DNA from: Streptomyces termitum
Lineage (GTDB): Bacteria; Actinomycetota; Actinomycetes; Streptomycetales; Streptomycetaceae
Direction of reading: 5' to 3'
Length of the DNA stretch: 64,000 nt
NCBI RefSeq assembly: GCF_014650175.1
Contig: NZ_BMUL01000014.1
Location: forward strand, 1-64,000
The notes beneath the pieces are model-generated. The model was not told the DNA's origin, made no database searches, and saw only the letters and a list, made by a program, of their open reading frames with translations. Shown here piece after piece: positions 33,977-42,563 of the stretch. The position numbers and the translations under genes were made by a program. Each line of letters begins with the position of its first letter. The first letter of the stretch is position 1.

Positions 33977-35842
33977 ATGGTCATGGTCACGAAGGTTCCC
34001 CCCCGTCCCCGCCCGGGCGCACGCCCGGCCCGGCTCCGCCGCGCCGCCGGTCCGCTGCTCGCCGCCGGTGTCACCGCCGCCTCGCTCGCGGCGGTCCCCG
34101 CCACCGCCCCGGCGGCCGCCGCCGAGGACGGGAAGTCCGGCGGCACGACGCTCACGGTCGCGGTCTCGCAGAGCATCGACTCGCTGAGCCCGTTCCTCGC
34201 CCAGAAGCTCACCTCGACCAGCGTCCACCGGCTGGCGTACGAGTACCTGACCAACTACGACCCGAAGGACGCCAGGACCGTCCCGGGCTTCGCCACCGAG
34301 TGGTCCGCCTCCGCGGACAAGCTGACGTGGACGTACAAGATCCGCGAGGACTCGACCTGGTCCGACGGGAAGCCGGCCACCGCCGAGGACGCGGCCTGGA
34401 CCTTCACCACGATGATGACCGATCCGGACGCGGCCACCGCCAACGGCAACTTCACCGCCAACTTCGAGAAGGTCACCGCGCCCGACCCGCGGACCCTCGT
34501 CATCCGGCTGAAGAAGCCGCAGGCGACGATGACGGCGCTGGACGTGCCGATCGTGCCCAAGCACGTGTGGGAGAAGGTCGGCGACTTCTCGAAGTTCAAC
34601 AACGACCGGTCGTTCCCGATCGTGGGCAACGGCCCCTTCGTCATCACGGACTTCAAGGTCGACCAGTACATCAAGCTCAGGCCGAACAAGACGTTCTGGC
34701 GGGGCGCCCCCAAGTTCGACGAGCTGGTCTTCAAGTACTACAAGGACGGGGACGCGGCCGTCGCCGCCCTCCAGAAGGGCGAGGTGTCCTTCGTCCCCAA
34801 CCTGACGCCCGCCCAGGCGGCGGCGCTGAAGACGCAGAAGGACATCAAGGTCAACGACGCCCCCGGGCGCCGCTTCTACGCGCTGGCCACCAACCCCGGC
34901 GCCCGCGCCCAGGACGGCACCGCCTTCGGCAACGGGAACAAGGCGCTCCTCGACCCGGCCGTCCGCAAGGCCCTCTTCCTCGCCGTCGACCGCGCCACCC
35001 TCGTCGACAAGGTCTTCCAGGGGCACGCCGTCGAGGGCGAGGGCTACATCCCGCCCCGCTTCGGCAGCTACTTCTGGAAGCCGGAGGCCGCGCGGAAGCG
35101 GGCCTACGACCCGGCCGCCGCCGACAAGACCCTCACCGACGCCGGATACGTGAAGAACGGCGCGGGCGAGCGGCTCGGCAAGGACGGCAGGCCGCTCTCC
35201 TTCCGCATCCTGTGCCACGCCACCGACCCCAACGACAAGGCGGTCGCCAAGTACCTCCAGGAGTGGTGGGGCAGGCTCGGCGTCGGACTGACCGTCGAGT
35301 GCCTGGACAGCGTCTCCGACCCGTGGACGAAGGGCGACTACGACCTCGCCTTCGACGGCTGGTCGGTCAACCCCGACCCGGACTACGTGCTCTCCATCCA
35401 CACCTGCGGCACCCTGCCCGCCACCGCCAAGGACACCGGCGCCACCGACAACTTCATCTGCGACCGGGAGTTCGACGGGCTCTACGCCCAGCAGGCCGTC
35501 GAGTACGACCCGGCGAAGCGGGCCGAACTGGTCAAGCGGATGCAGTCGCGGCTCTACGACACCGGGTACATGAACGTCATGGCGTACCCCAACGCCCTGG
35601 AGGCGTACCGCACCGACCAGATCGCCTCCCTCACGACGATGCCCGAGGCCGCCGGGAACATCTGGGGTCAGGACGGCTACTGGAGCTGGTGGTCGGCGGT
35701 GCCCGCGGCCGGCTCCGGCGGTTCCGGGTCGGGCTCCTCGACCGGCGTCGTCGTCGGGATCGCCGCGACCGTGGTCGTCCTGGCCGGCGGCTTCCTCCTG
35801 CTCCGGAACCGGCGGCGCGCCGGCGCCGACGACCGCGAGTAG
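33977..35842 (+). CDS. peptide ABC transporter substrate-binding protein, C-terminally anchored
   Basis: A 621-residue family 5 (oligo/dipeptide) solute-binding protein. It has a long export signal (about 1-49, AAAA before EDGK) without a lipobox cysteine. The binding domain includes the family stretch STWSDGKPATAEDAAWT. After a Gly/Ser linker there is a single membrane helix (about 588-608) and a basic tail, so it is anchored by the C-terminus rather than by lipid. It is the first gene of a five-gene transporter, four bases before the first permease. Confidence 0.92.
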   Translation: MVMVTKVPPRPRPGARPARLRRAAGPLLAAGVTAASLAAVPATAPAAAAEDGKSGGTTLTVAVSQSIDSLSPFLAQKLTSTSVHRLAYEYLTNYDPKDARTVPGFATEWSASADKLTWTYKIREDSTWSDGKPATAEDAAWTFTTMMTDPDAATANGNFTANFEKVTAPDPRTLVIRLKKPQATMTALDVPIVPKHVWEKVGDFSKFNNDRSFPIVGNGPFVITDFKVDQYIKLRPNKTFWRGAPKFDELVFKYYKDGDAAVAALQKGEVSFVPNLTPAQAAALKTQKDIKVNDAPGRRFYALATNPGARAQDGTAFGNGNKALLDPAVRKALFLAVDRATLVDKVFQGHAVEGEGYIPPRFGSYFWKPEAARKRAYDPAAADKTLTDAGYVKNGAGERLGKDGRPLSFRILCHATDPNDKAVAKYLQEWWGRLGVGLTVECLDSVSDPWTKGDYDLAFDGWSVNPDPDYVLSIHTCGTLPATAKDTGATDNFICDREFDGLYAQQAVEYDPAKRAELVKRMQSRLYDTGYMNVMAYPNALEAYRTDQIASLTTMPEAAGNIWGQDGYWSWWSAVPAAGSGGSGSGSSTGVVVGIAATVVVLAGGFLLLRNRRRAGADDRE

Positions 35843-35845
35843 CGG

Positions 35846-36907
35846 ATGGCGACGGCAGACACCCCCGCCGGCGCGGTGCGGGCCGAACCGGCCCGCACCG
35901 CGGACGGCGCACCCCGCACCGGTGCCTCCCCCGGCTATCTCCGCCACGCGGCGGGGAAGCTGGGCGGCGCGCTCGTCTCCCTCCTCGCGGTCCTGGTCAC
36001 CAGCTTCTTCCTGTTCCGGATCGTGCCGGGCGACCCGGTGCGGACGATGACCCGCGGCGTCCCCACCTCGGCCGAGCAACTCGCCACGCTCCGACGCCAG
36101 TTCGGGCTCGACCAGCCGCTGTGGCAGCAGTTCGCCGACTACTGCGCCAAGGCGCTGACCGGCGACCTCGGCACCTCCTTCCAGTTCCGCGCCCCGGTCG
36201 CCGAGCTGATCGCGGCGAAGCTTCCCGCGACGCTGCTGCTCACCGGGGTCGCCGTGGTGCTCTACTCGGCGCTCGGGCTGTGGCTCGGGACCCGCTCCGC
36301 GTGGCGGCACGGCGGGCTCGGCGACAAGCTGAACACCGGGATCGCGCTGACCCTGTGGTCGGTGCCGTCGTTCTGGCTGGGGCTGCTGCTCATCATCGTC
36401 TTCTCGGTGGGCGCGGGGCCGGTCCCGGGGCTCTTCCCGACCGGCGGGATGGAGTCGGGGACCGGCGAGACCGGCCTCGCCTACGTCCTCGACGTCGGGC
36501 ACCACCTGGTGCTGCCGGTGGTGACCCTGGTCGCGGTCGGCTACGCGCAGACGCTGCTGGTCATGCGGTCCTCGCTGCTCGACGAGATGGGCGGCGACTA
36601 CCTGACGACCGCGCGCGCCAAGGGGCTGCGGGACGACGACGTGCGGCGCCGGCACGCGGTGCCCAACGCGCTGCTGCCGACCGTGACGATGGTCTTCATC
36701 AACCTCGGCCACGTGGCGGCCGGTTCGATCCTGGTGGAGACGGTCTTCTCCTGGCCGGGTCTCGGCGGCCTGTTCTACCAGGCCCTCAGCGTCCCCGACC
36801 TGCCGCTCGTGCAGGGCCTGTTCGTCGTCTTCGCCGGAGCGATGATCCTGATGAACCTGATCGCCGACCTGCTGTATCCGCTGCTCGATCCCCGGGTGGG
36901 CCGATGA
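35846..36907 (+). CDS. peptide ABC transporter permease (DppB/OppB type)
   Basis: A 353-residue inner membrane permease with six hydrophobic helices. The N-terminal FRIVPGDPVRTMT motif is typical of the B subunit. The cytoplasmic EAA-type loop (YLTTARAKGLRDDDVRRRHAV shortened region near residue 251) contacts the ATPase. It starts four bases after the binding-protein stop and overlaps the next permease gene by ATGA. Substrate is predicted to be di- or oligopeptides. Confidence 0.93.
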   Translation: MATADTPAGAVRAEPARTADGAPRTGASPGYLRHAAGKLGGALVSLLAVLVTSFFLFRIVPGDPVRTMTRGVPTSAEQLATLRRQFGLDQPLWQQFADYCAKALTGDLGTSFQFRAPVAELIAAKLPATLLLTGVAVVLYSALGLWLGTRSAWRHGGLGDKLNTGIALTLWSVPSFWLGLLLIIVFSVGAGPVPGLFPTGGMESGTGETGLAYVLDVGHHLVLPVVTLVAVGYAQTLLVMRSSLLDEMGGDYLTTARAKGLRDDDVRRRHAVPNALLPTVTMVFINLGHVAAGSILVETVFSWPGLGGLFYQALSVPDLPLVQGLFVVFAGAMILMNLIADLLYPLLDPRVGR

Positions 36908-37788
36908 CCTCTCTCGCGTGGGAGCGCCGCAAGGGCTCGGCGGCGCGCCTCTGGCGCTCGTACCGGAGCCACCGGGCGGGGCTGTACGGCCTGGCGGGGC
37001 TCGCCGCCCTCGCGCTGCTGGCGCTCACCGCCCCGCTGACCGTCGGCGCCGACGTGCAGTCGGTGACGCACGCGCCGGGCACCGCCCTGGAGCCGCCGAG
37101 CGCGCGATTCCCGCTGGGCACCGACCGGTTCGGGCGCTCGCTGCTCGGGCTGCTGGTGTGGGGCGCGCGGATCTCGCTGCTGGTGGGGCTGCTCGCGGCG
37201 GTCCTGTCGGTGGCCATCGGGACCCTGGTGGGCGTCCTCGCGGGCCACTACGGCGGCTGGTTCTCCACCGTCGTCATGCGGATCACCGACTGGTTCCTGG
37301 TGATGCCGACGCTGGTCCTGGCGATCGTGCTGGCGACGGTGATGTCCCGGTCGGTGTGGACGGTGGTCCTCGCCATCGGCGTCACCTCCTGGCCGACCAC
37401 CGCCCGTCTGGTGCGGGCGCAGACCATCGCCGTGGAGTCCCGGCCGTACATCGAGCGGGCCACCGCGCTCGGCGGCGGCCACCGGCACGTGATGGCCCGG
37501 CACGTGCTGCCCAACGTGATGCCGCTGGTCCTCGCGCAGACCACGCTCGGCATCTCGGCGGCGATCCTCACCGAGGCCACCCTCGCCTTCCTGGGGCTGG
37601 GCGACCCGACGGTGGTGTCGTGGGGCGGGATGCTCCAGGACGCGCGGGAGGCGGGCGCGGTCTCCTCCGGGCACTGGTGGTACCTGGCGCCGCCCGGCAT
37701 CGCGATCGCGCTGGTCGCGCTCGCCTTCACGCTCTGCGGCCGGGCCGTCGAGTCGGTGCTCAACCCGAGGCTGGGGGTGGGGCGTTGA
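36904..37788 (+). CDS. peptide ABC transporter permease (DppC/OppC type)
   Basis: A 294-residue second permease with the C-subunit landmarks: FPLGTDRFGRSLLGLLVWG near residue 69, and the ATPase-contact loop ERATALGGGHRHVMARHVLP near 179. Start is the ATG overlapping the dppB-type stop; the longer open frame upstream is an artefact. Its own stop overlaps a TTG start of the next gene. Confidence 0.93.
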   Translation: MTSLAWERRKGSAARLWRSYRSHRAGLYGLAGLAALALLALTAPLTVGADVQSVTHAPGTALEPPSARFPLGTDRFGRSLLGLLVWGARISLLVGLLAAVLSVAIGTLVGVLAGHYGGWFSTVVMRITDWFLVMPTLVLAIVLATVMSRSVWTVVLAIGVTSWPTTARLVRAQTIAVESRPYIERATALGGGHRHVMARHVLPNVMPLVLAQTTLGISAAILTEATLAFLGLGDPTVVSWGGMLQDAREAGAVSSGHWWYLAPPGIAIALVALAFTLCGRAVESVLNPRLGVGR

Positions 37789-38753
37789 GCCTCCTGGAGA
37801 TCAGGGACCTGCGGGTCACGTACGGCTCCGGGGCCGGGGCCGTACCCGCCGTGCGCGGGGTGGACCTCACCCTGGGGGCGGGGCGGAAGCTGGGCGTGGC
37901 CGGGGAGTCCGGCTGCGGCAAGTCGACGCTGGCGCTGGCGCTGCTGCGGCTGCTGCCGCCGTCCGCCCGGCTGACCGGGGAGGTCCTGCTCGACGGGGAG
38001 GACGTCCTCGCCATGAAGTGGGGGCGGCTGCGGGCGGTCCGCTGGGCGGGCGCCTCGATCGTCTTCCAGGGCGCGATGCACTCGCTGAACGCGGTGCGCC
38101 GGATCGGCGACCAGATCGCCGAGCCGCTCCTGGTGCACGGCCGGGCCACCCCGGCGAAGGCGCGCGAGCGGGCCGCCGCCCTCCTCGAACAGGTCGGGCT
38201 GCCGGCCTCCCGGGCGGCCGGCTATCCGCACGAGCTGTCCGGCGGCCAGCGGCAGCGGGTGATGATCGCGATGGCGCTGGCCTGCGAGCCCCGGCTGATC
38301 GTCGCGGACGAGCCGACGACCGCGCTCGACGTGATGATCCAGGCGCAGATCCTGCGGCTGATCGAGCGGCTGGTCGCGGAGGAGTCCATCGGGCTGCTGA
38401 TGATCAGCCACGACCTGGCGGTCCTCGCCGAGACCTGCGACCGGCTGGCGGTGATGTACGCGGGGCGGATCGTCGAGGAGGGCCCGGCCCGCGCGGTGTA
38501 CGCGGCGGCGGCGCACCCCTACGGGCGGGCGCTGTCCTCGGCCTTCCCGCGGATCGGCGACCCGGCCTCGCGGCGGGCGCCGCGCGGGCTGCCCGGTGAT
38601 CCGCCGGACCCGGCGGCGCTGCCGGGCGGCTGTGCCTTCCATCCGCGCTGCCCGGTGGCGGTGGCCGGGTGCGCGGAGGAGGACCAGGTCCTGCGGGCGG
38701 CGGGCGCGGAGCACCGGGCCGCCTGCGTCCACGTGGGGAGGGAGAGCGGATGA
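37785..38753 (+). CDS. peptide ABC transporter ATPase (DppD/OppD type)
   Basis: A 322-residue ATPase. Walker A is GESGCGKST (about 39-47), signature LSGGQRQRV, Walker B LIVADEPTTALD. The C-terminal extension PGGCAFHPRCPVAVAGC with a later cysteine matches the four-cysteine motif of OppD/OppF proteins, reported to hold a [4Fe-4S] cluster in mycobacterial OppD. Start is a TTG in a TTGA overlap with the permease stop. Confidence 0.92.
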   Translation: MSLLEIRDLRVTYGSGAGAVPAVRGVDLTLGAGRKLGVAGESGCGKSTLALALLRLLPPSARLTGEVLLDGEDVLAMKWGRLRAVRWAGASIVFQGAMHSLNAVRRIGDQIAEPLLVHGRATPAKARERAAALLEQVGLPASRAAGYPHELSGGQRQRVMIAMALACEPRLIVADEPTTALDVMIQAQILRLIERLVAEESIGLLMISHDLAVLAETCDRLAVMYAGRIVEEGPARAVYAAAAHPYGRALSSAFPRIGDPASRRAPRGLPGDPPDPAALPGGCAFHPRCPVAVAGCAEEDQVLRAAGAEHRAACVHVGRESG

Positions 38754-39736
38754 CACGGGCGCTGCTGTCGGCGAGCGGGGTGCGCGTCGCCTTCCCGGGG
38801 CGGCGGGGCTCACCGCCGTCCCGGGCGGTGGACGGGGTGGACCTGGAGATCGGGGCGGGCGAGATCGTGGCGCTGGTCGGCGAGTCCGGCTGCGGCAAGA
38901 CGACGCTGGCCCGGACGCTGCTCGGCCTGGTCCGGCCGGCGGCGGGCACGATCTCCTTCGCGGGGGAGCCGCTGGCGTACACCTCGCGGGCGCTGAAGGC
39001 GTACCGGCGGCGGGCCCAGCTCGTCCTCCAGGACCCGAGCGGTTCGCTCAACCCCCGGCACACGGTGTACGAGGCGGTCGCCGAGGGGCTGCGGATCCAC
39101 GGGGTGCACCGGAGCGGGGCGGCGGAGCGCGAGGCGGTGGCCGGGGCGCTGGCGCGGGCCGGGCTGCGGCCCCCCGAGCGGTTCTTCCTGCGTTATCCGC
39201 ACGAGCTGTCCGGCGGGCAGCGGCAGCGGGTGGTGATCGCGGGCGCGCTGGTCCTGGAGCCCGAACTGATCGTCGCGGACGAGCCGGTGGCCTCGCTGGA
39301 CGCGTCGGTGCGCGGCGAGATCCTGGCGCTGCTGCTGCGGCTGCGGGACGAGCTGGGGCTGTCCGCGCTGGTGGTGACGCACGATCTGGGGCTGGCCTGG
39401 AACATCGCGGACCGGGTGGCGGTGATGTACCTGGGCCGGGTGGTGGAGACGGGGCCGGTGGAGACGGTGCTGACCGCGCCCCGGCATCCGTACACCCGGG
39501 CGCTGCTGTCGGTGCTCCCGGAGTCGGGGGCGGAGCCGGTGGTGCTGGCGGGCGAGCCGCCGGACCCGGCCCGGATCCCGGGCGGCTGCCGCTTCCACGC
39601 CCGCTGCCAGGTGCTGGCCTCGGGCGCGGCGGCCGGGGTCGCCGACCGGTGCCGGACGGAGCCGCTGCCGGTGCTCCGGGCGGGCGGCGAGGAGCGGGGC
39701 GCGGCCTGCCACTGGGCGGCGGCGGGCGGGCGTTAG
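38750..39736 (+). CDS. peptide ABC transporter ATPase (DppF/OppF type)
   Basis: A 328-residue second ATPase, paired with the preceding one. Walker A is GESGCGKTT (about 45-53), signature LSGGQRQRV, Walker B LIVADEPVASLD. The C-terminal cysteine motif is modified: the first two cysteines (GGCRFHARC) are normal, but the third is displaced by a Gly/Ala-rich insertion before DRC. ATG overlaps the previous stop (ATGA). Last gene of the transporter operon. Confidence 0.92.
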   Translation: MTRALLSASGVRVAFPGRRGSPPSRAVDGVDLEIGAGEIVALVGESGCGKTTLARTLLGLVRPAAGTISFAGEPLAYTSRALKAYRRRAQLVLQDPSGSLNPRHTVYEAVAEGLRIHGVHRSGAAEREAVAGALARAGLRPPERFFLRYPHELSGGQRQRVVIAGALVLEPELIVADEPVASLDASVRGEILALLLRLRDELGLSALVVTHDLGLAWNIADRVAVMYLGRVVETGPVETVLTAPRHPYTRALLSVLPESGAEPVVLAGEPPDPARIPGGCRFHARCQVLASGAAAGVADRCRTEPLPVLRAGGEERGAACHWAAAGGR

Positions 39737-39741
39737 GGCGG

Positions 39742-39772
39742 GCGCGGGCGGTACCGGGGGGGCCGCCCGCGC
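39742..39772. terminator. terminator between transporter and rppA
   Basis: GCGCGGGCGG (39742-39751) with CCGCCCGCGC (39763-39772) in the 48-base gap between two convergent genes; likely bidirectional. Confidence 0.6.
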
Positions 39773-39784
39773 GCGGGCGGGGGG

Positions 39785-40915
39785 TCAGGAGCGGCTGCGG
39801 GCGTGCTGGAAGCGCGGCGAGTAGCCGACGATCCGGCGGGCGCCGAGCGGGGGTTCGGCCGGGCGGGCGGGGCTGGTCCAGCGGCCGAGGCACATCTCGG
39901 CGGTGATGCCGGGCCCGAAGCCGGCCAGGATGCCGCGCGCGCCCTCGGGCCGGCCGCCCTCCTCGAAGAGGCGGCGGACCGCGTCGAGGAGGACGGCGCT
40001 GGCGATGTTGCCGTACTCGGTGAGGGTGGCGCGGCTGAACCGGAAGGCTTCCGGGGGGACTTCGAGGTAGTGGCCGAGGTCGTCGAGGATGCGGGGGCCG
40101 CCCGCGTGGATGATGTAGAAGTCGAGGTTCCCGGCGTCCCAGCCGTGGGCTCCGGCGATGTCGCGGAGGGCGGGGGCGAGCGGCTCCATGGTGGTGGGGA
40201 CGCGCTTGTCGAGGAGGAAGTGGAAGCCGGTGGAGCGGACGCTGTAGGCGATCCAGTCCTCGGTGTCGGGCACCAGGTGGGCGTCGTTGCGCTCCAGGGC
40301 GATGCCGGTGCCGCCGCGGCCGCGGACCACGGCGGCGGCGACGGCGTCGCCGAAGAGGCCGTTGGAGAGCAGGGAGCCGACGGCGAGGTCGGTGGGCTGG
40401 TAGCAGAGCGAGCAGAACTCGCAGGCCACGATGAGGACGTTGGCGTCCGGGTAGGCGGTGCAGAAGTCGTGCGCGCGGTTGATCGCCGCGCCGCCGGCGG
40501 CGCAGCCGAGCTGGGCGATGGGCAGTTGCCGGGTGTGCCGGGGGAAGCCCATGGTGTTGATCATCCAGGCGGTCAGCGAGGGCATCATGAAGCCCGTGCA
40601 GGACACGTAGACGATCATGTCGATGTCGGCGGGGCGGAGGCCCGCGTTGCCGAGCGCCTCCTCGACGACGGCGGGGACACGGGCCTTGGCCTCCGCCTCG
40701 TACAGCTCGTTGCGCTCCTGGAAGCCGGGGTGCTCCAGGGTGCGCTCGATGGGCTGCACGATGTGCCGTTTGGCGACGCCGGTGTTGGCGATCAGCCGCA
40801 GGGCCAGGGGCAGTTGGGGGTGGTCCGCGTGACGCGCGCGGGCGAGGTCGAGCGTCTCCTCCATCGTGATCACGTGCTCCGGCACGGCCACCGCGGGTTT
40901 GCACAGGGTCACCAC
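39785..40915 (-). CDS. rppA: 1,3,6,8-tetrahydroxynaphthalene synthase (type III polyketide synthase)
   Basis: A 376-residue chalcone-synthase-fold enzyme that builds tetrahydroxynaphthalene from five malonyl-CoA. The triad matches characterised Streptomyces enzymes exactly in numbering: Cys138 (QLGCAAGG), His270 (IIHAGG) and Asn303 (YGNIAS). The start is the first of two GTGs (40915) with AGAAGGAG upstream. Divergent from a CYP158-like P450, as in rppA-P450 pairs that make HPQ melanin or flaviolin dimers. Confidence 0.95.
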   Translation of the reverse strand: MVTLCKPAVAVPEHVITMEETLDLARARHADHPQLPLALRLIANTGVAKRHIVQPIERTLEHPGFQERNELYEAEAKARVPAVVEEALGNAGLRPADIDMIVYVSCTGFMMPSLTAWMINTMGFPRHTRQLPIAQLGCAAGGAAINRAHDFCTAYPDANVLIVACEFCSLCYQPTDLAVGSLLSNGLFGDAVAAAVVRGRGGTGIALERNDAHLVPDTEDWIAYSVRSTGFHFLLDKRVPTTMEPLAPALRDIAGAHGWDAGNLDFYIIHAGGPRILDDLGHYLEVPPEAFRFSRATLTEYGNIASAVLLDAVRRLFEEGGRPEGARGILAGFGPGITAEMCLGRWTSPARPAEPPLGARRIVGYSPRFQHARSRS

Positions 40916-41102
40916 GACACGCGCTCCTTCTGGTCGATCGTGTGATGTGGCCCACGTTCACCCGGCGGTCCCCGCGCCGCAACCGCGCGCCACCCCCGTT
41001 CCGTCACGCTCGGTGATGGAACGGGGGGTCCGGCGTCCTCCGTCCGGGGGGCTGTCGCCGCCCGGCGTGTCGCGCCCGCCCGGCGCCGGGAACAGCCACC
41101 GC
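40916..41102. promoter_or_regulatory. divergent rppA/P450 promoter region with inverted repeat
   Basis: The gap contains a 14-base inverted repeat, CCCCGTTCCGTCAC (40994-41007) and GTGATGGAACGGGG (41013-41026), with a five-base spacer and one mismatch. It is central between the two start codons, so a shared operator for a dimeric repressor is plausible. Confidence 0.5.
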
Positions 41103-42560
41103 ATGACCTCCGCTCCTCCGCCGCCCGGCACCCCGGCCCCCGGCCCGTCCCCGTCCGGCCCCGCCGCCCCGGCCGCCGCGCCTCCCCCGCCCGGGCCCAC
41201 CGCCCGCCCGGCCCCGCCCTCTCCGGCCCCCCTGACCCCTCTGAACCCTCCGGACCGCCTGAACCCTCCGGACCCGTCCCGCCCGGACCCCGGCCGCCCG
41301 GCCGCCGCCTGCCCCGCCGGAGCCCGCTCCCCCGCCCCCGCCGGCACCGCCCCTTCCGGGCCCGCCTCCCCCGCCGTCCGCGACTGGGCCGTGGACGACC
41401 TGCCGGGGCTCGACTTCGATCCGCTGCTGGCCGAGGCGCTCGCGACCGAACCGGTGGCCCGGATCCGGCTGCCCTTCGGGGACGGCCGGGAGGCGTGGCT
41501 GGTGACCCGGTACGCGGACGTGCGGGCGGTCACCTCCGACCCCCGGTTCAGCCGGACGGCCCTCCTCGACCGGCGGGTGACCGGGATGACCGGCCACATG
41601 GTGGCCTCGAAGGCGGCCCTGAACTACGCCGATCCGCCGTACCACACCCAGCTCCGCAAGTCCGTGACCAGGACCTTCACCGGCCGGGGCACCCAGCGGC
41701 TGCGGCCGCTCGCGCAGGCCGCCTGCGACCGGCTGCTGGACGGGATGGAGGCGGCGGGCCGGCCCGCCGACCTGATGCGGCACCTGCACGGGCCGCTGCC
41801 GATGGCCGTCGTCTGCGACCTGCTCGGCATCCCGGAGGAGGACCGGGCCTCGCTCGCCTCCTGGCCGGACCTGATCCTCTCCTCGGGCCCCGGCCCGGAG
41901 GGCAGCCGCGCCGCCAAGGCCCAGATCCACGGCTACGTCACCGCGCTCCTGGACCGGCGCCGGGCCGAGCCCCGGGAGGACCTGGCCGGGGAGCTGGCCC
42001 AGTCCGTGGCGGAGGGCCGGATCTCCACCGACGAGGCCGTCTCGCTCGCGATGGCGGTACTGATCAGCGGCGCCCACGCGGTCCGCAACAACAGCGCGAA
42101 CATGGTCTACGTGCTGCTCACCCGCCCCGACCTGATGGCCCGGCTGCGGGCCGAGCCGGAGCTGCTGCCGCAGGCGGTGGACGAGCTGCTGCGCTGGATC
42201 CCGCACCGCAACGGCGTCGGGCTGCCCCGGATCGCCACCGAGGACGTCGAGGTCGGCGGGACGGTGATCCGGGCCGGTGAGGCGGTGTACGCCTCCTACC
42301 TGGCGGCCAACCGGGACCCGGCGGTCTTCGCCGACCCGGAGGTCCTGGACTTCGGCCGGACCGGCACCGGACACGTCTCCTTCGGCCACGGCCCGCACCA
42401 CTGCGTGGGCGCGCTGCTGACCCGGATGGAGTCCGAGGTGATGCTGGCCTCGCTGCTGGCCCGCTACCCGCGACTGCGGCTCGCGGGCCGCCCGGAGGAC
42501 GTGCCCTTCCAGTCCAAGGGCCTGATCCGGGGCCCGAGGGAGCTGTACGTCACCTGGTGA
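41103..42560 (+). CDS. cytochrome P450, CYP158-like, paired with rppA
   Basis: A 485-residue P450 expected to oxidise or couple naphthol/flaviolin products of RppA. The heme loop FGHGPHHCVG has Cys434, and the ending LIRGPRELYVTW closely resembles CYP158A2. The I-helix reads SGAHAVRNN (about 322-330), without the usual acid-threonine pair; CYP158A2 is known to have alanine in place of the threonine. The first about 90 residues are a Pro/Ala-rich extension absent from typical members. ATG 41103 is the only good start; ribosome site is weak. Confidence 0.9.
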   Translation: MTSAPPPPGTPAPGPSPSGPAAPAAAPPPPGPTARPAPPSPAPLTPLNPPDRLNPPDPSRPDPGRPAAACPAGARSPAPAGTAPSGPASPAVRDWAVDDLPGLDFDPLLAEALATEPVARIRLPFGDGREAWLVTRYADVRAVTSDPRFSRTALLDRRVTGMTGHMVASKAALNYADPPYHTQLRKSVTRTFTGRGTQRLRPLAQAACDRLLDGMEAAGRPADLMRHLHGPLPMAVVCDLLGIPEEDRASLASWPDLILSSGPGPEGSRAAKAQIHGYVTALLDRRRAEPREDLAGELAQSVAEGRISTDEAVSLAMAVLISGAHAVRNNSANMVYVLLTRPDLMARLRAEPELLPQAVDELLRWIPHRNGVGLPRIATEDVEVGGTVIRAGEAVYASYLAANRDPAVFADPEVLDFGRTGTGHVSFGHGPHHCVGALLTRMESEVMLASLLARYPRLRLAGRPEDVPFQSKGLIRGPRELYVTW

Positions 42561-42563
42561 GGG

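Noticed and set aside
34300..36906. The upstream extension of the DppC-type permease frame
   Set aside because: It is an out-of-frame shadow of the binding-protein and first permease genes; the permease starts at the ATGA overlap at 36904.
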